Both the position numbers and the translations under genes were made by a program. A stretch of DNA of 64,000 nucleotides from an uncultured Eubacteriales bacterium (lineage in GTDB: Bacteria; Bacillota; Clostridia; Tissierellales; Peptoniphilaceae), in assembly GCA_902488815.1 (NCBI GenBank), contig CABTXP010000002.1:1-64000 (forward strand), given 5' to 3'. A model generated the notes under the pieces. That model saw only the letters and a program-made list of their open reading frames with translations, had not been told where the DNA came from and did not search any database. Shown one piece after another: positions 1 to 7,953 of this stretch. Positions within the stretch are counted from its first letter, which is position 1, and each line of letters starts with the position of its first letter.

Positions 1-96
1 AAAGTTTCCATTGCGGCACTTATACTAAATATTGTCTTGGATCCGCTACTTATATTCGGCGTGGGATTTTTCCCGAGACTTGAAGTAGCCGGCGCC
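1..96. repeat. 96-bp foldback inverted repeat, arm 1
   Basis: Bases 1-96 are an exact reverse complement of bases 574-669; pairing stops at base 97. The copy lies at the very edge of the sequence and is an antisense piece of the MATE gene. This is what a foldback (chimeric read or amplification) artefact at a contig end looks like; a genuine inverted duplication is less likely because no mobile-element signature flanks it. Confidence 0.93.
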
Positions 97-1173
97 TTCC
101 ACTTGAGTTAGTAAATCCTCAGGCACGAAAAATTGGAAGAAGCGATTCGAAAATGCAAACAACAATACCGAGCCGATTGTGCCGATAATTATCATAATGC
201 GAAGGCCGACTTTCCTTCCCTCTGCAAGCCTGTCATAATTTTTAGCTCCCAAGTTCTGTCCCATAAAGGCTGAAAAGGCCGTGGCAATACCTTCGGAGCT
301 GAGCCACGTAATACTTTCGATTTGTGCTCCGATGGAATACACCGCAATGTAAATTTCCCCGTAGCTTGAAATGTATTTGTTTAGTATCGTGCCGACTCCC
401 GCGTGAATCAATGATTGAGAAGCTGCGGGGCCGCCTATGGCAAAAATTCTTCCGTAATATTTTTTCGGCGCAAGTTTAAAATAATTTGTCGTGACAAACT
501 CCGTCTTATGCATTTTTGAAAAATATAAATAAAGTACCGTTGCAAGTGCCTGTGCTAAAACTGTGGCAAGTGCGGCGCCGGCTACTTCAAGTCTCGGGAA
601 AAATCCCACGCCGAATATAAGTAGCGGATCCAAGACAATATTTAGTATAAGTGCCGCAATGGAAACTTTAAAAGGTATTACCGAATCTCCTCTTGCAGAA
701 AAATTCGTAACCATAATGGAGTTTGAAAAACTGAATATATATCCTACGGTTACAATGTAAAAATAATTAAGCGTCTCATTAAAGACGCGTTCCGACAAAT
801 CATAGATGCCGATAATTTTTTTGGCAAAGATTAAATAAAAAGCTATTAATAGCGCTCCGATTAAGTAGTGTATCTGTGCACCGCTTCGCATTACTTCCTC
901 GGCTTCTTCGTCGTCTCTCCTCCCATGAGCCTGAGAAAGACCCACGACGACACCGGTCTTTCCTATTAAAATAATACTTTCCGTTATCCAAACAAAAAAT
1001 CCCACAGTGCCTACAGCTGAAACTGAACCTGTGGAAAGTCTTCCCAACCAAATAATGTCAGTAAGTGTGTATGCCATTTGGATAAATCCGATTCCCATTA
1101 AGGGAAAGGCCATTTTTAAAATTGCTGAAGTTATGTCCCCTGTTAAAAGTTCGGACTTTTCAAATCTTTTCAT
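46..1173 (-). CDS. MATE family efflux transporter, 3' end chimeric
   Basis: Inner-membrane multidrug/toxin:cation antiporter of the MATE family. The N-terminal half shows the family pattern: a short cytoplasmic lead, GDITSAILKMAFPLM entering the first helix, then repeated hydrophobic helices. Residues 1-359 (1173 down to 97) read as normal MATE sequence ending ...DLLTQVE. The last 16 residues are read from the foldback copy (bases 1-96) and are not real, so the genuine C-terminus, perhaps 80-100 residues given the usual 440-460 aa, is missing. A GGTGG ribosome binding site precedes the ATG. It follows map on the same strand. Substrate cannot be told from sequence. Confidence 0.85.
   Translation of the reverse strand: MKRFEKSELLTGDITSAILKMAFPLMGIGFIQMAYTLTDIIWLGRLSTGSVSAVGTVGFFVWITESIILIGKTGVVVGLSQAHGRRDDEEAEEVMRSGAQIHYLIGALLIAFYLIFAKKIIGIYDLSERVFNETLNYFYIVTVGYIFSFSNSIMVTNFSARGDSVIPFKVSIAALILNIVLDPLLIFGVGFFPRLEVAGAALATVLAQALATVLYLYFSKMHKTEFVTTNYFKLAPKKYYGRIFAIGGPAASQSLIHAGVGTILNKYISSYGEIYIAVYSIGAQIESITWLSSEGIATAFSAFMGQNLGAKNYDRLAEGRKVGLRIMIIIGTIGSVLLFAFSNRFFQFFVPEDLLTQVEGAGYFKSREKSHAEYK
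574..669. repeat. 96-bp foldback inverted repeat, arm 2 (native copy)
   Basis: This arm sits inside the MATE reading frame and codes for normal transporter sequence on the minus strand, so it is the original. The copy at 1-96 interrupts the gene. The arms are separated by 477 bp of gene sequence. Confidence 0.9.
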
Positions 1174-1206
1174 ATTCCACCAACATTTATATCATCTAAA
1201 TATTTT

Positions 1207-1237
1207 AAGGGCCTCCTTCGTTGTAAAGGATGCCCTT
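1207..1237 (-). other. Hairpin between map and the MATE gene
   Basis: Stem 1207-1216 pairs with 1228-1237 (AAGGGC core) around an 11-nt loop. It lies just after the map stop codon. The U-tract on the minus strand is poor (AAAATA), so it may be a weak terminator or only an mRNA 3' structure. Confidence 0.4.
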
Positions 1238-1247
1238 TAATTATACT

Positions 1248-2000
1248 CTACACACCTTGGTCCGTAATAATAATGGGACCGTCTTTTGTAATTGCCAATT
1301 GATGTTCGTATTGGCAAGAAAGTTTGCCGTCTAAAGTCCTTGCAGTCCATCCGTTTGAGTCCAGCTTCAGTCTGTAAGTCCCTTCATTGATCATAGGCTC
1401 GATGGTAAATACCATTCCCTCTTGAAGCCTTGTACCTCTTCCCGCCTTGCCGTAGTGCAATACTTGGGGGTCTTCGTGCATATTTCTTCCGATGCCGTGA
1501 CCTACAAAGTCTCTTACAACGGAAAAACCGTTAGACTCTGCATGAGTTTGAATTGCATTTCCAATGTCTCCTAATCTGTTTCCGATTTGAGCTTGTTCAA
1601 TGCCAAGGTAAAGGCACTCCTTGGTCACGTCCATAAGTTTTTTGGCATTGTCTGAAATTTTTCCCACTGCATAAGACCATGCGGAGTCGGCAAGCCAGCC
1701 CTTGTAATTCACAACCATGTCCACAGTTATAATATCTCCTTCTTCAAGGACACGTTCCGTGGGAAAGCCGTGGCATATTTCATCGTTAACCGATGTGCAT
1801 GTTGCATAGGGATAGTCCATGTATCCGATTTGTTCAGGATACGCCCCTGCACCTTCAATAATGTCTTGGCAAAATTTATTTACATCCATTGTTGTGAGCC
1901 CCGGTTTAATATAATCTCTCAGGGATCTGTGAACCTTGGCCAAAATTTTACCCGATTCAATCATCTTTTGTATTTCTTCATCTGTCTTTATGATAATCAT
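1248..2000 (-). CDS. map: Methionine aminopeptidase, type I
   Basis: Cytosolic metalloprotease that removes the initiator methionine from nascent proteins. At 250 aa it is a standard type I enzyme without N-terminal extension. The five metal ligands are visible as D94 (ITVD), D105 (WLADSAW), H168 (VGHGIGR), E201 (FTIEPMI) and E232 (YEHQLAI); H77 in CHGFP is the usual substrate-binding histidine. It stands alone rather than in the common secY-adk-map cluster. Start at 2000 is an ATG preceded by AAGGTGAAAT. Confidence 0.97.
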   Translation of the reverse strand: MIIIKTDEEIQKMIESGKILAKVHRSLRDYIKPGLTTMDVNKFCQDIIEGAGAYPEQIGYMDYPYATCTSVNDEICHGFPTERVLEEGDIITVDMVVNYKGWLADSAWSYAVGKISDNAKKLMDVTKECLYLGIEQAQIGNRLGDIGNAIQTHAESNGFSVVRDFVGHGIGRNMHEDPQVLHYGKAGRGTRLQEGMVFTIEPMINEGTYRLKLDSNGWTARTLDGKLSCQYEHQLAITKDGPIIITDQGV

Positions 2001-2071
2001 ATTTCACCTTGTCCTTTAATTATGAATAAATTATAGCACAAAAATATGCTACAATTTCAACAGGTGATAAT

Positions 2072-2962
2072 TTGAGAACATTTCTGTCTTTTGATGAATA
2101 TTTTAAAAATAAATTTGGCGAAAAAGTTGCAAAACTTCCTTTAGACGGAGGCTTCACATGCCCCAACAGGGACGGCACTCTGTCCTACGAGGGATGTATA
2201 TTTTGCAGCGAAAGAGGTGCGGGAGACTTTGCCTGTAAACCTGAGGTAGATCTAAAGACACAAATTGAAATTCAAAAAGAAGTTGTAGGACGGAAGTGGA
2301 AGGCGAAAAAATTTATTGCCTACTTTCAAAACTTTACCTCAACATACTGCGACCCGAATAAACTCTATTCAATGTGTGAAGAGGTGTTAAATGACAATTC
2401 CATAGTGGGCATTTCTCTATCCGCAAGAGCCGACACCCTTTCAGATGAAATGCTTAATGTCCTTGAAAAAATTTCCGCAAAAACTTTTCTTTGGCTTGAG
2501 ATGGGTATGCAAAGTGTAAATGAAGAGACGATTAAATTAATTAACAGAGGCTACACTCACAAAGTCTTTGACGAGAAAGCAAAGGAGCTTAAAGAACGCA
2601 ACATAAAATTTTTAGTCCATATAATTTTCGGACTGCCTTTTGAAACTTGTGATGATTATATTAAGTCAATTGAATATGTGAATAGAATTCATCCCTTCGG
2701 GGTAAAAATACACTCAGTATACATACAGTACGACACGCCTCTATACAATTACTATTTAAAGCATCCCTTTCACATCATTGAGAGAGATGAGTATGTAAAG
2801 ATGGTGGCGAAGTCAATTGTAATGTTAAAGGATGACATAGTCATTCACCGAATCACAGGCGACCCGATGAAGTCAAAACTCTTTCTACCCCTTTGGGCGA
2901 AGGACAAGTTAAAGGTGATTTCATTAATTGACAAAGAATTAAAAGAAATGAGGACAAAATGA
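2072..2962 (+). CDS. Radical SAM protein, TIGR01212/YhcC-YtqA family
   Basis: Predicted cytosolic radical SAM enzyme of the widespread YhcC/YtqA group, whose substrate is not firmly established. Cluster cysteines are C30, C42 and C45 in the long-spaced arrangement CX11CX2C typical of this family, with GFTCPNRDG at the N-terminus. The Elp3-like core follows (LWLEMGMQSVNEETIKLINRG, FGLPFET). Length 296 aa is normal. The start is a TTG at 2072 behind CAGGTGAT. The stop overlaps the next gene by ATGA, so the three genes 2072-3587 are probably one transcript. Confidence 0.88.
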   Translation: MRTFLSFDEYFKNKFGEKVAKLPLDGGFTCPNRDGTLSYEGCIFCSERGAGDFACKPEVDLKTQIEIQKEVVGRKWKAKKFIAYFQNFTSTYCDPNKLYSMCEEVLNDNSIVGISLSARADTLSDEMLNVLEKISAKTFLWLEMGMQSVNEETIKLINRGYTHKVFDEKAKELKERNIKFLVHIIFGLPFETCDDYIKSIEYVNRIHPFGVKIHSVYIQYDTPLYNYYLKHPFHIIERDEYVKMVAKSIVMLKDDIVIHRITGDPMKSKLFLPLWAKDKLKVISLIDKELKEMRTK

Positions 2963-3261
2963 TTTTTGAATTTACGGAAAAAACAAGAAAATATATTGAC
3001 AAAAAAGGTAAGGATGAATACACGGTAGAAAGATTTAAAGGCAACTGCAGCTGCGGCAAGGGCCTTAACCTTGCAGTAGTTAATCACGGTGCACCGGGCA
3101 AGGATCAACATCTTTATGCCAAGCACGAGTTAAATGACCCTAAAATCACTCTATACATTGACAGATTTTTAAAGTTTAATAACGACAGATGTATTGTGGA
3201 CTTGGAAAAGTTTTTGTTGGCTGAAAATTTAACAGTTAAAAATATATTCAATGAACTTTAA
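2959..3261 (+). CDS. HesB-like small Cys protein (CC/Se motif type), copy 1
   Basis: A 100-aa protein starting FEFTEKTRKYIDKKG, resembling small HesB/IscA-like proteins that some clostridia make as selenoproteins (CC/Se motif family). The cysteine cluster is CSCGKG near residues 34-38, where relatives can carry Cys-Cys or Cys-Sec. A further Cys lies in DRCIVDLEKFL. There is no in-frame TGA, so this is a plain Cys version. It overlaps the radical SAM gene by 4 nt (ATGA), implying translational coupling, and is a paralogue of the next gene. An Fe-S or redox role is inferred only. Confidence 0.55.
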   Translation: MIFEFTEKTRKYIDKKGKDEYTVERFKGNCSCGKGLNLAVVNHGAPGKDQHLYAKHELNDPKITLYIDRFLKFNNDRCIVDLEKFLLAENLTVKNIFNEL

Positions 3262-3284
3262 TTCTATTTAAAACGGAGTTTAAT

Positions 3285-3587
3285 ATGAAATTTGAATTTA
3301 CGGAAAAAGCAAAAGAGTTTATAGATAAAAAGAACATTAAAGAATTTACAATTGCAAGATATGCCACACACTGTTGCTGTGCGAAGGGCATACCCATGGC
3401 AGTTGCCAATGCAGGCGTGCCGACGGCGCAAAAATTTCTCTACAAGGTACATGAAGTAAGTGATCCAAAGCTCACACTATATGTAGACAGATACTTGGAC
3501 TTTATTGATAACAAATGTATTGTGGACTTGGAAAAATATTTAATGGCTGAAAACTTGGCGATAAAAAACTTAACACCTGTAATATAA
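3285..3587 (+). CDS. HesB-like small Cys protein (CC/Se motif type), copy 2
   Basis: This 100-aa paralogue of the preceding gene has the same length and layout: FEFTEKAKEFIDKK, a Cys cluster here CCCAKG, then KLTLYVDRYLDF and NKCIVDLEKYLMAENL. The two copies share all blocks but differ throughout, so the duplication is not recent. The central cluster has three consecutive cysteines instead of CSC. The gene starts 23 nt after copy 1, in the same likely operon. Function is unknown. Confidence 0.55.
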   Translation: MKFEFTEKAKEFIDKKNIKEFTIARYATHCCCAKGIPMAVANAGVPTAQKFLYKVHEVSDPKLTLYVDRYLDFIDNKCIVDLEKYLMAENLAIKNLTPVI

Positions 3588-3621
3588 CTAACGAGCATAA
3601 AATAACCCCTCTCCATATGAT

Positions 3622-3661
3622 ATGTACCCTCTTTACAAGACAAAACAGAAAAAGGGTACAT
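3622..3661. repeat. Short inverted repeat ATGTACCCT/AGGGTACAT
   Basis: Nine-base arms 3622-3630 and 3653-3661 are exact complements around a 22-nt A-rich loop. The repeat lies at the boundary between ordinary chromosomal genes and the AT-rich island. It lacks a U-tract on either strand, so it is not an obvious terminator. It could be a relic of an insertion-sequence end, but no transposase fragment is visible beside it. Confidence 0.45.
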
Positions 3662-3728
3662 GTCAAATCACTGCGGAGGTATTCTATTTACTAATAAGGA
3701 GCATTTTTCTGTCACTTAATTAGAGTGA

Positions 3729-4643
3729 TTAATATAATTCGTCAATCAATATATCCTGTCCGTATGATAATTTTATTATTTCGTTAATATCCATAACAAT
3801 CATTTCATTAAGACCTTTTAGGTATTCTTTTAAGGTCTTTGTTAGTCGCGAAGTATCGAAAACAAATACAAACTTTATTTTCTCATCGTTAAAACATGTT
3901 TTGTACCACATGACTTGACTTATATATCTATCTAATATTTCTTTACTTAAATATCTGGTGTTTTTTAGAACTTTAATTTCAAAAACATAAGTCGTATTAT
4001 CTTTTTTCGCAATTATATCAGGTCTAATAATTTTGTTGCCTATTTTTATCAGCGGTTCTTTTATTAATGTATTATAACCAATTTTATTTAAAGCGTTTGC
4101 GATAATTATCTCTTTTGAATAAGCCGTTCTGATAGTCTTTAAGCTATCCCTTAATTTTTTATACTTTATCTTGATTATAGCTTTTTTACCACCTTGTTTA
4201 TTAACATTAAATCCAATTAGCATATCATCTACAATAGTAAAATCGCCATGTGCTACAGCATTTCTTATACATCGTAATAATGTTTTTGTTTTCGTTTGAT
4301 TAGAGTATTGAGTTAAAATCACTTTCTGACAATTAGTACAAATTTCTCCTCGATAAAAATTCCATAAATCTTCATGAATTACTGCTTTATTTTCTAAAAA
4401 TAGAAAGTCTTTTACTTTACTCATTTCAAGATAACTGCAAATATAATCAAAAGTCAAATCATCATAAACTTTATTTTCTATAAGCTCGTCTTTATACGAT
4501 TGTACAGAATCAATATTTGGAATATACCATAATAAAGAACTAATGGACTCACTAACCTCCCTTGCCCAATCCATTGGCTTAGGATTATGTTGAGTTTCAT
4601 ATGTTTTCTCATTTCGAAATTGGCAGCACTTTTCAAACCCCAT
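3729..4643 (-). CDS. HEPN-like plus PD-(D/E)XK nuclease fusion protein, candidate defence gene
   Basis: I do not recognise this 304-aa protein as a named family. The helical N-terminal half ends in IRNAVAHGDF, where R127 and H132 form the Rx4H motif of HEPN ribonuclease domains. The C-terminal third reads RPDIIAKK...TYVFEIKV, in which D209, E222 and K224 match the PD-(D/E)XK nuclease core. A CxxC pair (C102, C105) lies between. The gene is clearly more AT-rich than its neighbours, has a good GGGAGG site before the ATG, and is flanked by 141 and 244 bp of non-coding DNA, all suggesting acquired DNA. A role in phage defence or toxicity is inference. Confidence 0.7.
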   Translation of the reverse strand: MGFEKCCQFRNEKTYETQHNPKPMDWAREVSESISSLLWYIPNIDSVQSYKDELIENKVYDDLTFDYICSYLEMSKVKDFLFLENKAVIHEDLWNFYRGEICTNCQKVILTQYSNQTKTKTLLRCIRNAVAHGDFTIVDDMLIGFNVNKQGGKKAIIKIKYKKLRDSLKTIRTAYSKEIIIANALNKIGYNTLIKEPLIKIGNKIIRPDIIAKKDNTTYVFEIKVLKNTRYLSKEILDRYISQVMWYKTCFNDEKIKFVFVFDTSRLTKTLKEYLKGLNEMIVMDINEIIKLSYGQDILIDELY

Positions 4644-4887
4644 TTTTCAAACCTCCCTTTTTATATATTTTTTTGTTAAACATCATTTTTTCAACCATCA
4701 TTTTCTTCTAATAAAACAAAATCTTTTAAGCACCTCTCCAACGCTACTATGTATAATAGTAATTCATTATTAAGGTTTGTTAGCAAAAGAATATTTATGA
4801 GCTTCCATGCAATCCATTCAATCTCATAATGAAACGAAATCCTTTAAAAATCATCAGAGGGGTTTTTATTATGTACATGTGCTTTAT

Positions 4888-5187
4888 CTATTTATAATTT
4901 TCCTCATAGTCACTCTCTATGGCATATAGACCTTGCCCCATAAAGATGGGAAAATATTTCGGGCCGATTACACAACCGTATGTGTTATCATTAGCCCCTT
5001 TAAAATATATTAAGTAATCTCCGTGATGACTTGAATACTCAACGCCTGTACACTTTAATTTCATTTCAGGGAAGTGATTTCTCACATAGTTTGTGCCGGC
5101 AGCCTTTGCTATCTGTTTCGGAATAATACCTGTAAACCATAATAGTCCTATTATCAAAACTAAAATTATTAATTTCTTGTGTTTCAT
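4888..5187 (-). CDS. Small membrane-anchored or secreted protein of unknown function
   Basis: A 99-aa protein: charged start MKHKK, one hydrophobic segment (about residues 6-20, signal peptide or anchor), then a small extracytoplasmic domain with NYVRNHFPEMKLKCTGVEYS and two cysteines (in KCTG and YGCV) that could pair. It vaguely recalls short DUF3139-type surface proteins, but I cannot assign it. It lies 24 nt downstream of the end... of no gene on its own strand: the minus-strand gene upstream starts beyond 5212 only as the lipid kinase on the other side. The 244 bp after its stop hold no feature I can support. Confidence 0.5.
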   Translation of the reverse strand: MKHKKLIILVLIIGLLWFTGIIPKQIAKAAGTNYVRNHFPEMKLKCTGVEYSSHHGDYLIYFKGANDNTYGCVIGPKYFPIFMGQGLYAIESDYEENYK

Positions 5188-5211
5188 AAAAACCTGCCCC
5201 TTTGATTTTAT

Positions 5212-6117
5212 TTATTCGTAAAATGCGAAATTTATTTTTGTGCAGTCTTTTAAATTATATTCCGAGGCATGAATTAGTTCGCCGTCAATATTTCCCCACA
5301 CCTTTTCATTTAATTTAAGCTTTGCATTAACTACAGGATAAATGTGTACTACACTTTCCTTAATATGAGTGCCTTTTCTATAACCCTTTATAAGGGACAA
5401 AAATTTAAACAGGGGCAAGGGCTCGATTAAAACTATTTCAAATATGCCGTCATCTATTTCGCTCATGGGTGAGGGTTGGTAGCCGGATCCATAAAACCTG
5501 CCGTTACATATGGCGGTAATAAGGTAGTCCCCTTCGCCTTCTATTACTTCTCCCGTCGCTTTTTCCATTTCATATGAAATGTGCTGAGGTTTTAGAGATG
5601 TAAGGGCCTTTATCACACCTAAAATAAATGCGTTTTTACCCAAGGACTTATATTTTTCCAAATAGTCGTAGGTGTTTTTTAAAACTATTGTGTCAAAGCC
5701 CAAGGAGCATATGTTGATACAGTACTTGTCGTTAATCTTCATAAGGTCAATAGGCTTTACTGTCGGATTTGTAATATTCTTTAAAATTTCTTCCTTGGAA
5801 TACTTGAGAACTTTGTAAAAATCATTTGCCGTGCCCATGGGGATAAGTCCCAAAGTACAACCTGTACCTGCAACTCCTCTTGCACCTTCACTGTTGGTGC
5901 CGTCGCCTCCAGTCACATAGACAATGCCTCTTTCGCCATACTTATTGGCAAATTCTCGCACAACTTCCTCAACCTGGTTTGCCCTTGTTATGGTAAAAAT
6001 TTCTAAATTGGAAGCCATGCCTTTAGATTCAAATTGTAATTTAATTTCATCTATAAATTTTTGGTCAAAGGTCCCCGCCTTTGTACTTAAAATAATTAAA
6101 TACTTTTCAAACTTCAT
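5212..6117 (-). CDS. Diacylglycerol kinase family (YegS/DagK-like) lipid kinase
   Basis: Soluble, membrane-associated kinase that transfers phosphate from ATP to diacylglycerol or a related lipid, recycling head-group-stripped lipid in Gram-positives. The nucleotide loop is VTGGDGT at residues 68-74, followed by MGTANDF and, near the C-terminus, the NIDGEL acidic motif typical of DagK. Length 301 aa is normal. It begins only 6 nt after the herA stop on the same strand, so it may be the last gene of that operon. DagK versus another lipid kinase cannot be settled by sequence. Confidence 0.88.
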   Translation of the reverse strand: MKFEKYLIILSTKAGTFDQKFIDEIKLQFESKGMASNLEIFTITRANQVEEVVREFANKYGERGIVYVTGGDGTNSEGARGVAGTGCTLGLIPMGTANDFYKVLKYSKEEILKNITNPTVKPIDLMKINDKYCINICSLGFDTIVLKNTYDYLEKYKSLGKNAFILGVIKALTSLKPQHISYEMEKATGEVIEGEGDYLITAICNGRFYGSGYQPSPMSEIDDGIFEIVLIEPLPLFKFLSLIKGYRKGTHIKESVVHIYPVVNAKLKLNEKVWGNIDGELIHASEYNLKDCTKINFAFYE

Positions 6118-6123
6118 TAAATA

Positions 6124-7953
6124 CTATTCCTTTATTCTGTATGTCTTGCCGAAGATAGGATTCTCTTCAACTGTGACATAACCTTCTTCCGCCAAAGATT
6201 TTAATTTGGATTCAATTTCTTCCGGAGTAAAAATTTTATCTCCCTCTGAAATTTTTTGCGCCACAATTATTCCGTGCGTCTCCGGATTATATGGCAAGTG
6301 TTCTTTGATTAAATTAAAAAATTCTTCATTTGTCGCGCTGAAATTTTGTTTCAACTCGTCAAAGGGATTGTCCTTGTGCTGGCTCTTTGTACTTGCGGCA
6401 CGTATTCTCACAAAACTTGTCCTGCCAAGTTGTGATGAGGATATAAACACATCCCCTGAGGCAAGATATGGAAGCCTCTTCGCCTCGTCGGAGGAAATGT
6501 CCGTCTCTTCTCTTATCGTATCTATGTCTGAGGCTCTTACCGTTCTGAAAATAAATTTCGTGTTAAGCTGCGCCGTTACCGTTTCGTTTAAAAGGGTGGG
6601 CCTTTGTGTCGCCAAAATTAAAAACACTCCGTACTTTCTGCCTTCCTGTGAAATTTCTTTTATAATTCTACCTGAAGGCGACTCATAACCTTTTGGAGCA
6701 AAGTTGTGTGCTTCGTCCGTCACTATGATAAATGGCGGGAAAAACTCCGACTTCTCTCCTCTAAATTGTGAGTCTTTATACTCACGTCTTTTCTTGTATA
6801 GAGTTGTGAGAAGGTATGTGGTAAATACTTGAATGGTGCGAAGGGATCCTTGAATTACGACAGTCCTTCCCTGTTTTAATTCTTCAACCAGTCCTTCAAT
6901 GGAGTTGTTAAACACTCCTTCTCTTTTAAGGGCGTTAAATCTCCACATTACCCCCTTGACTGAATTTATATTTACGCTTTTGCCGTAGCGTGTGAAGACT
7001 GAAAGCCTTCTCTTCCACGTCTCTTTCTCTTCATAGTCATCTGCTGCTTCAATTTTCGCTGCAATTCTATCTTCAGATCCCAATGCGATGCCTTCAATTA
7101 AATCTTCCAAAATCTCATTAAGCTTTATCTCTGTAAGTCCTCTTTTAAAAAGCATGTCCACAACATTTTCCATGCTCTCGGTTATCGGAGCAATGGCACC
7201 TAACAAAACTTTAAAGTCGTAAGAGTTAATTGTTTTAAATTCTATCCCCACATTGTCGCCAATTTGCATGACTTTAAATTTATTTTCAAAGCTCTTTCCC
7301 ACTTCACTTTCCTGTGAAAAATCCATTTCATAGTGAGGATCAAGGACAACGGTGGGAAGATTTTTGTCCATAATTTCTTCCAACAGCACGCGAAGGCCGA
7401 AGCTCTTTCCCGAGCCGCTACCGCCGAAGACACCGATGTGGGGATATTCGTGTAAGGAGCGATAGTCAAGTACATATGGCAGGTCCTTTTGGTCTAAAAT
7501 TTTTTCGTCAAATATTTTAACCAGGTCCTTGTACTCCGGCTCAGCATCTCTATACATGTCGTCGGTATTTTTTATAACGCCAAGTACAAGTCCGTTCATT
7601 GGCGCAGTCTTTAACAAAATATTTTTGACTTCAGAAAACTTGGGCACGCGCACGTCGCTTCCCGTTAAGACGGGATACATTGATTCTTTAAAAAATCTGA
7701 CGCGAGCAATGTAAATCGTGTCTTCATCTACATTAAATCCCAAGTGTGACAGAGATTTAAGCACGTCGTCATCTACAAAGTCGCCGCCCAAGTCCAATGG
7801 CAGGTATCTGTTATAGGTCTTGGCTTCCACCACTTCCCCTAAAATGTCGCCGTGAGCCTTGTCTTCAATTATTAAAAATTCATTTATTCTGAAATTTCTC
7901 TCTCTGCTGCCTACAAAGACCTCTTGAGGAGTTGTAATTCCTAAAACTTTCAT
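6124..7953 (-). CDS. herA: HerA-family DNA translocase/helicase ATPase
   Basis: Hexameric DNA-pumping ATPase of the HerA/FtsK superfamily, which works with NurA in DNA end processing. An N-terminal HAS-barrel region (about 1-120) is followed by a P-loop GGSGSGKS at 177-184, a Walker B region IIVTDEAHNF, and the conserved ATQRP sensor segment. The C-terminus looks like a small winged-helix segment (EEIESKLKSLAEEGYV). Its ATG overlaps the nurA stop by 4 nt (ATGA). At 609 aa it is a usual bacterial length. A role in repair is known for archaeal pairs; in bacteria, HerA-like ATPases also occur in defence modules. Confidence 0.88.
   Translation of the reverse strand: MKVLGITTPQEVFVGSRERNFRINEFLIIEDKAHGDILGEVVEAKTYNRYLPLDLGGDFVDDDVLKSLSHLGFNVDEDTIYIARVRFFKESMYPVLTGSDVRVPKFSEVKNILLKTAPMNGLVLGVIKNTDDMYRDAEPEYKDLVKIFDEKILDQKDLPYVLDYRSLHEYPHIGVFGGSGSGKSFGLRVLLEEIMDKNLPTVVLDPHYEMDFSQESEVGKSFENKFKVMQIGDNVGIEFKTINSYDFKVLLGAIAPITESMENVVDMLFKRGLTEIKLNEILEDLIEGIALGSEDRIAAKIEAADDYEEKETWKRRLSVFTRYGKSVNINSVKGVMWRFNALKREGVFNNSIEGLVEELKQGRTVVIQGSLRTIQVFTTYLLTTLYKKRREYKDSQFRGEKSEFFPPFIIVTDEAHNFAPKGYESPSGRIIKEISQEGRKYGVFLILATQRPTLLNETVTAQLNTKFIFRTVRASDIDTIREETDISSDEAKRLPYLASGDVFISSSQLGRTSFVRIRAASTKSQHKDNPFDELKQNFSATNEEFFNLIKEHLPYNPETHGIIVAQKISEGDKIFTPEEIESKLKSLAEEGYVTVEENPIFGKTYRIKE

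Noticed and set aside
1207..1237. Rho-independent terminator of map
   Set aside because: The stem is good but no T tract follows on the minus strand, so I list it only as a hairpin.
2959..3587. Selenocysteine in the HesB-like proteins
   Set aside because: No in-frame TGA interrupts either gene; both are all-Cys.
3588..3728. Insertion-sequence remnant at the island edge
   Set aside because: Only a 9-bp inverted repeat is present; no transposase fragment or target duplication was seen.
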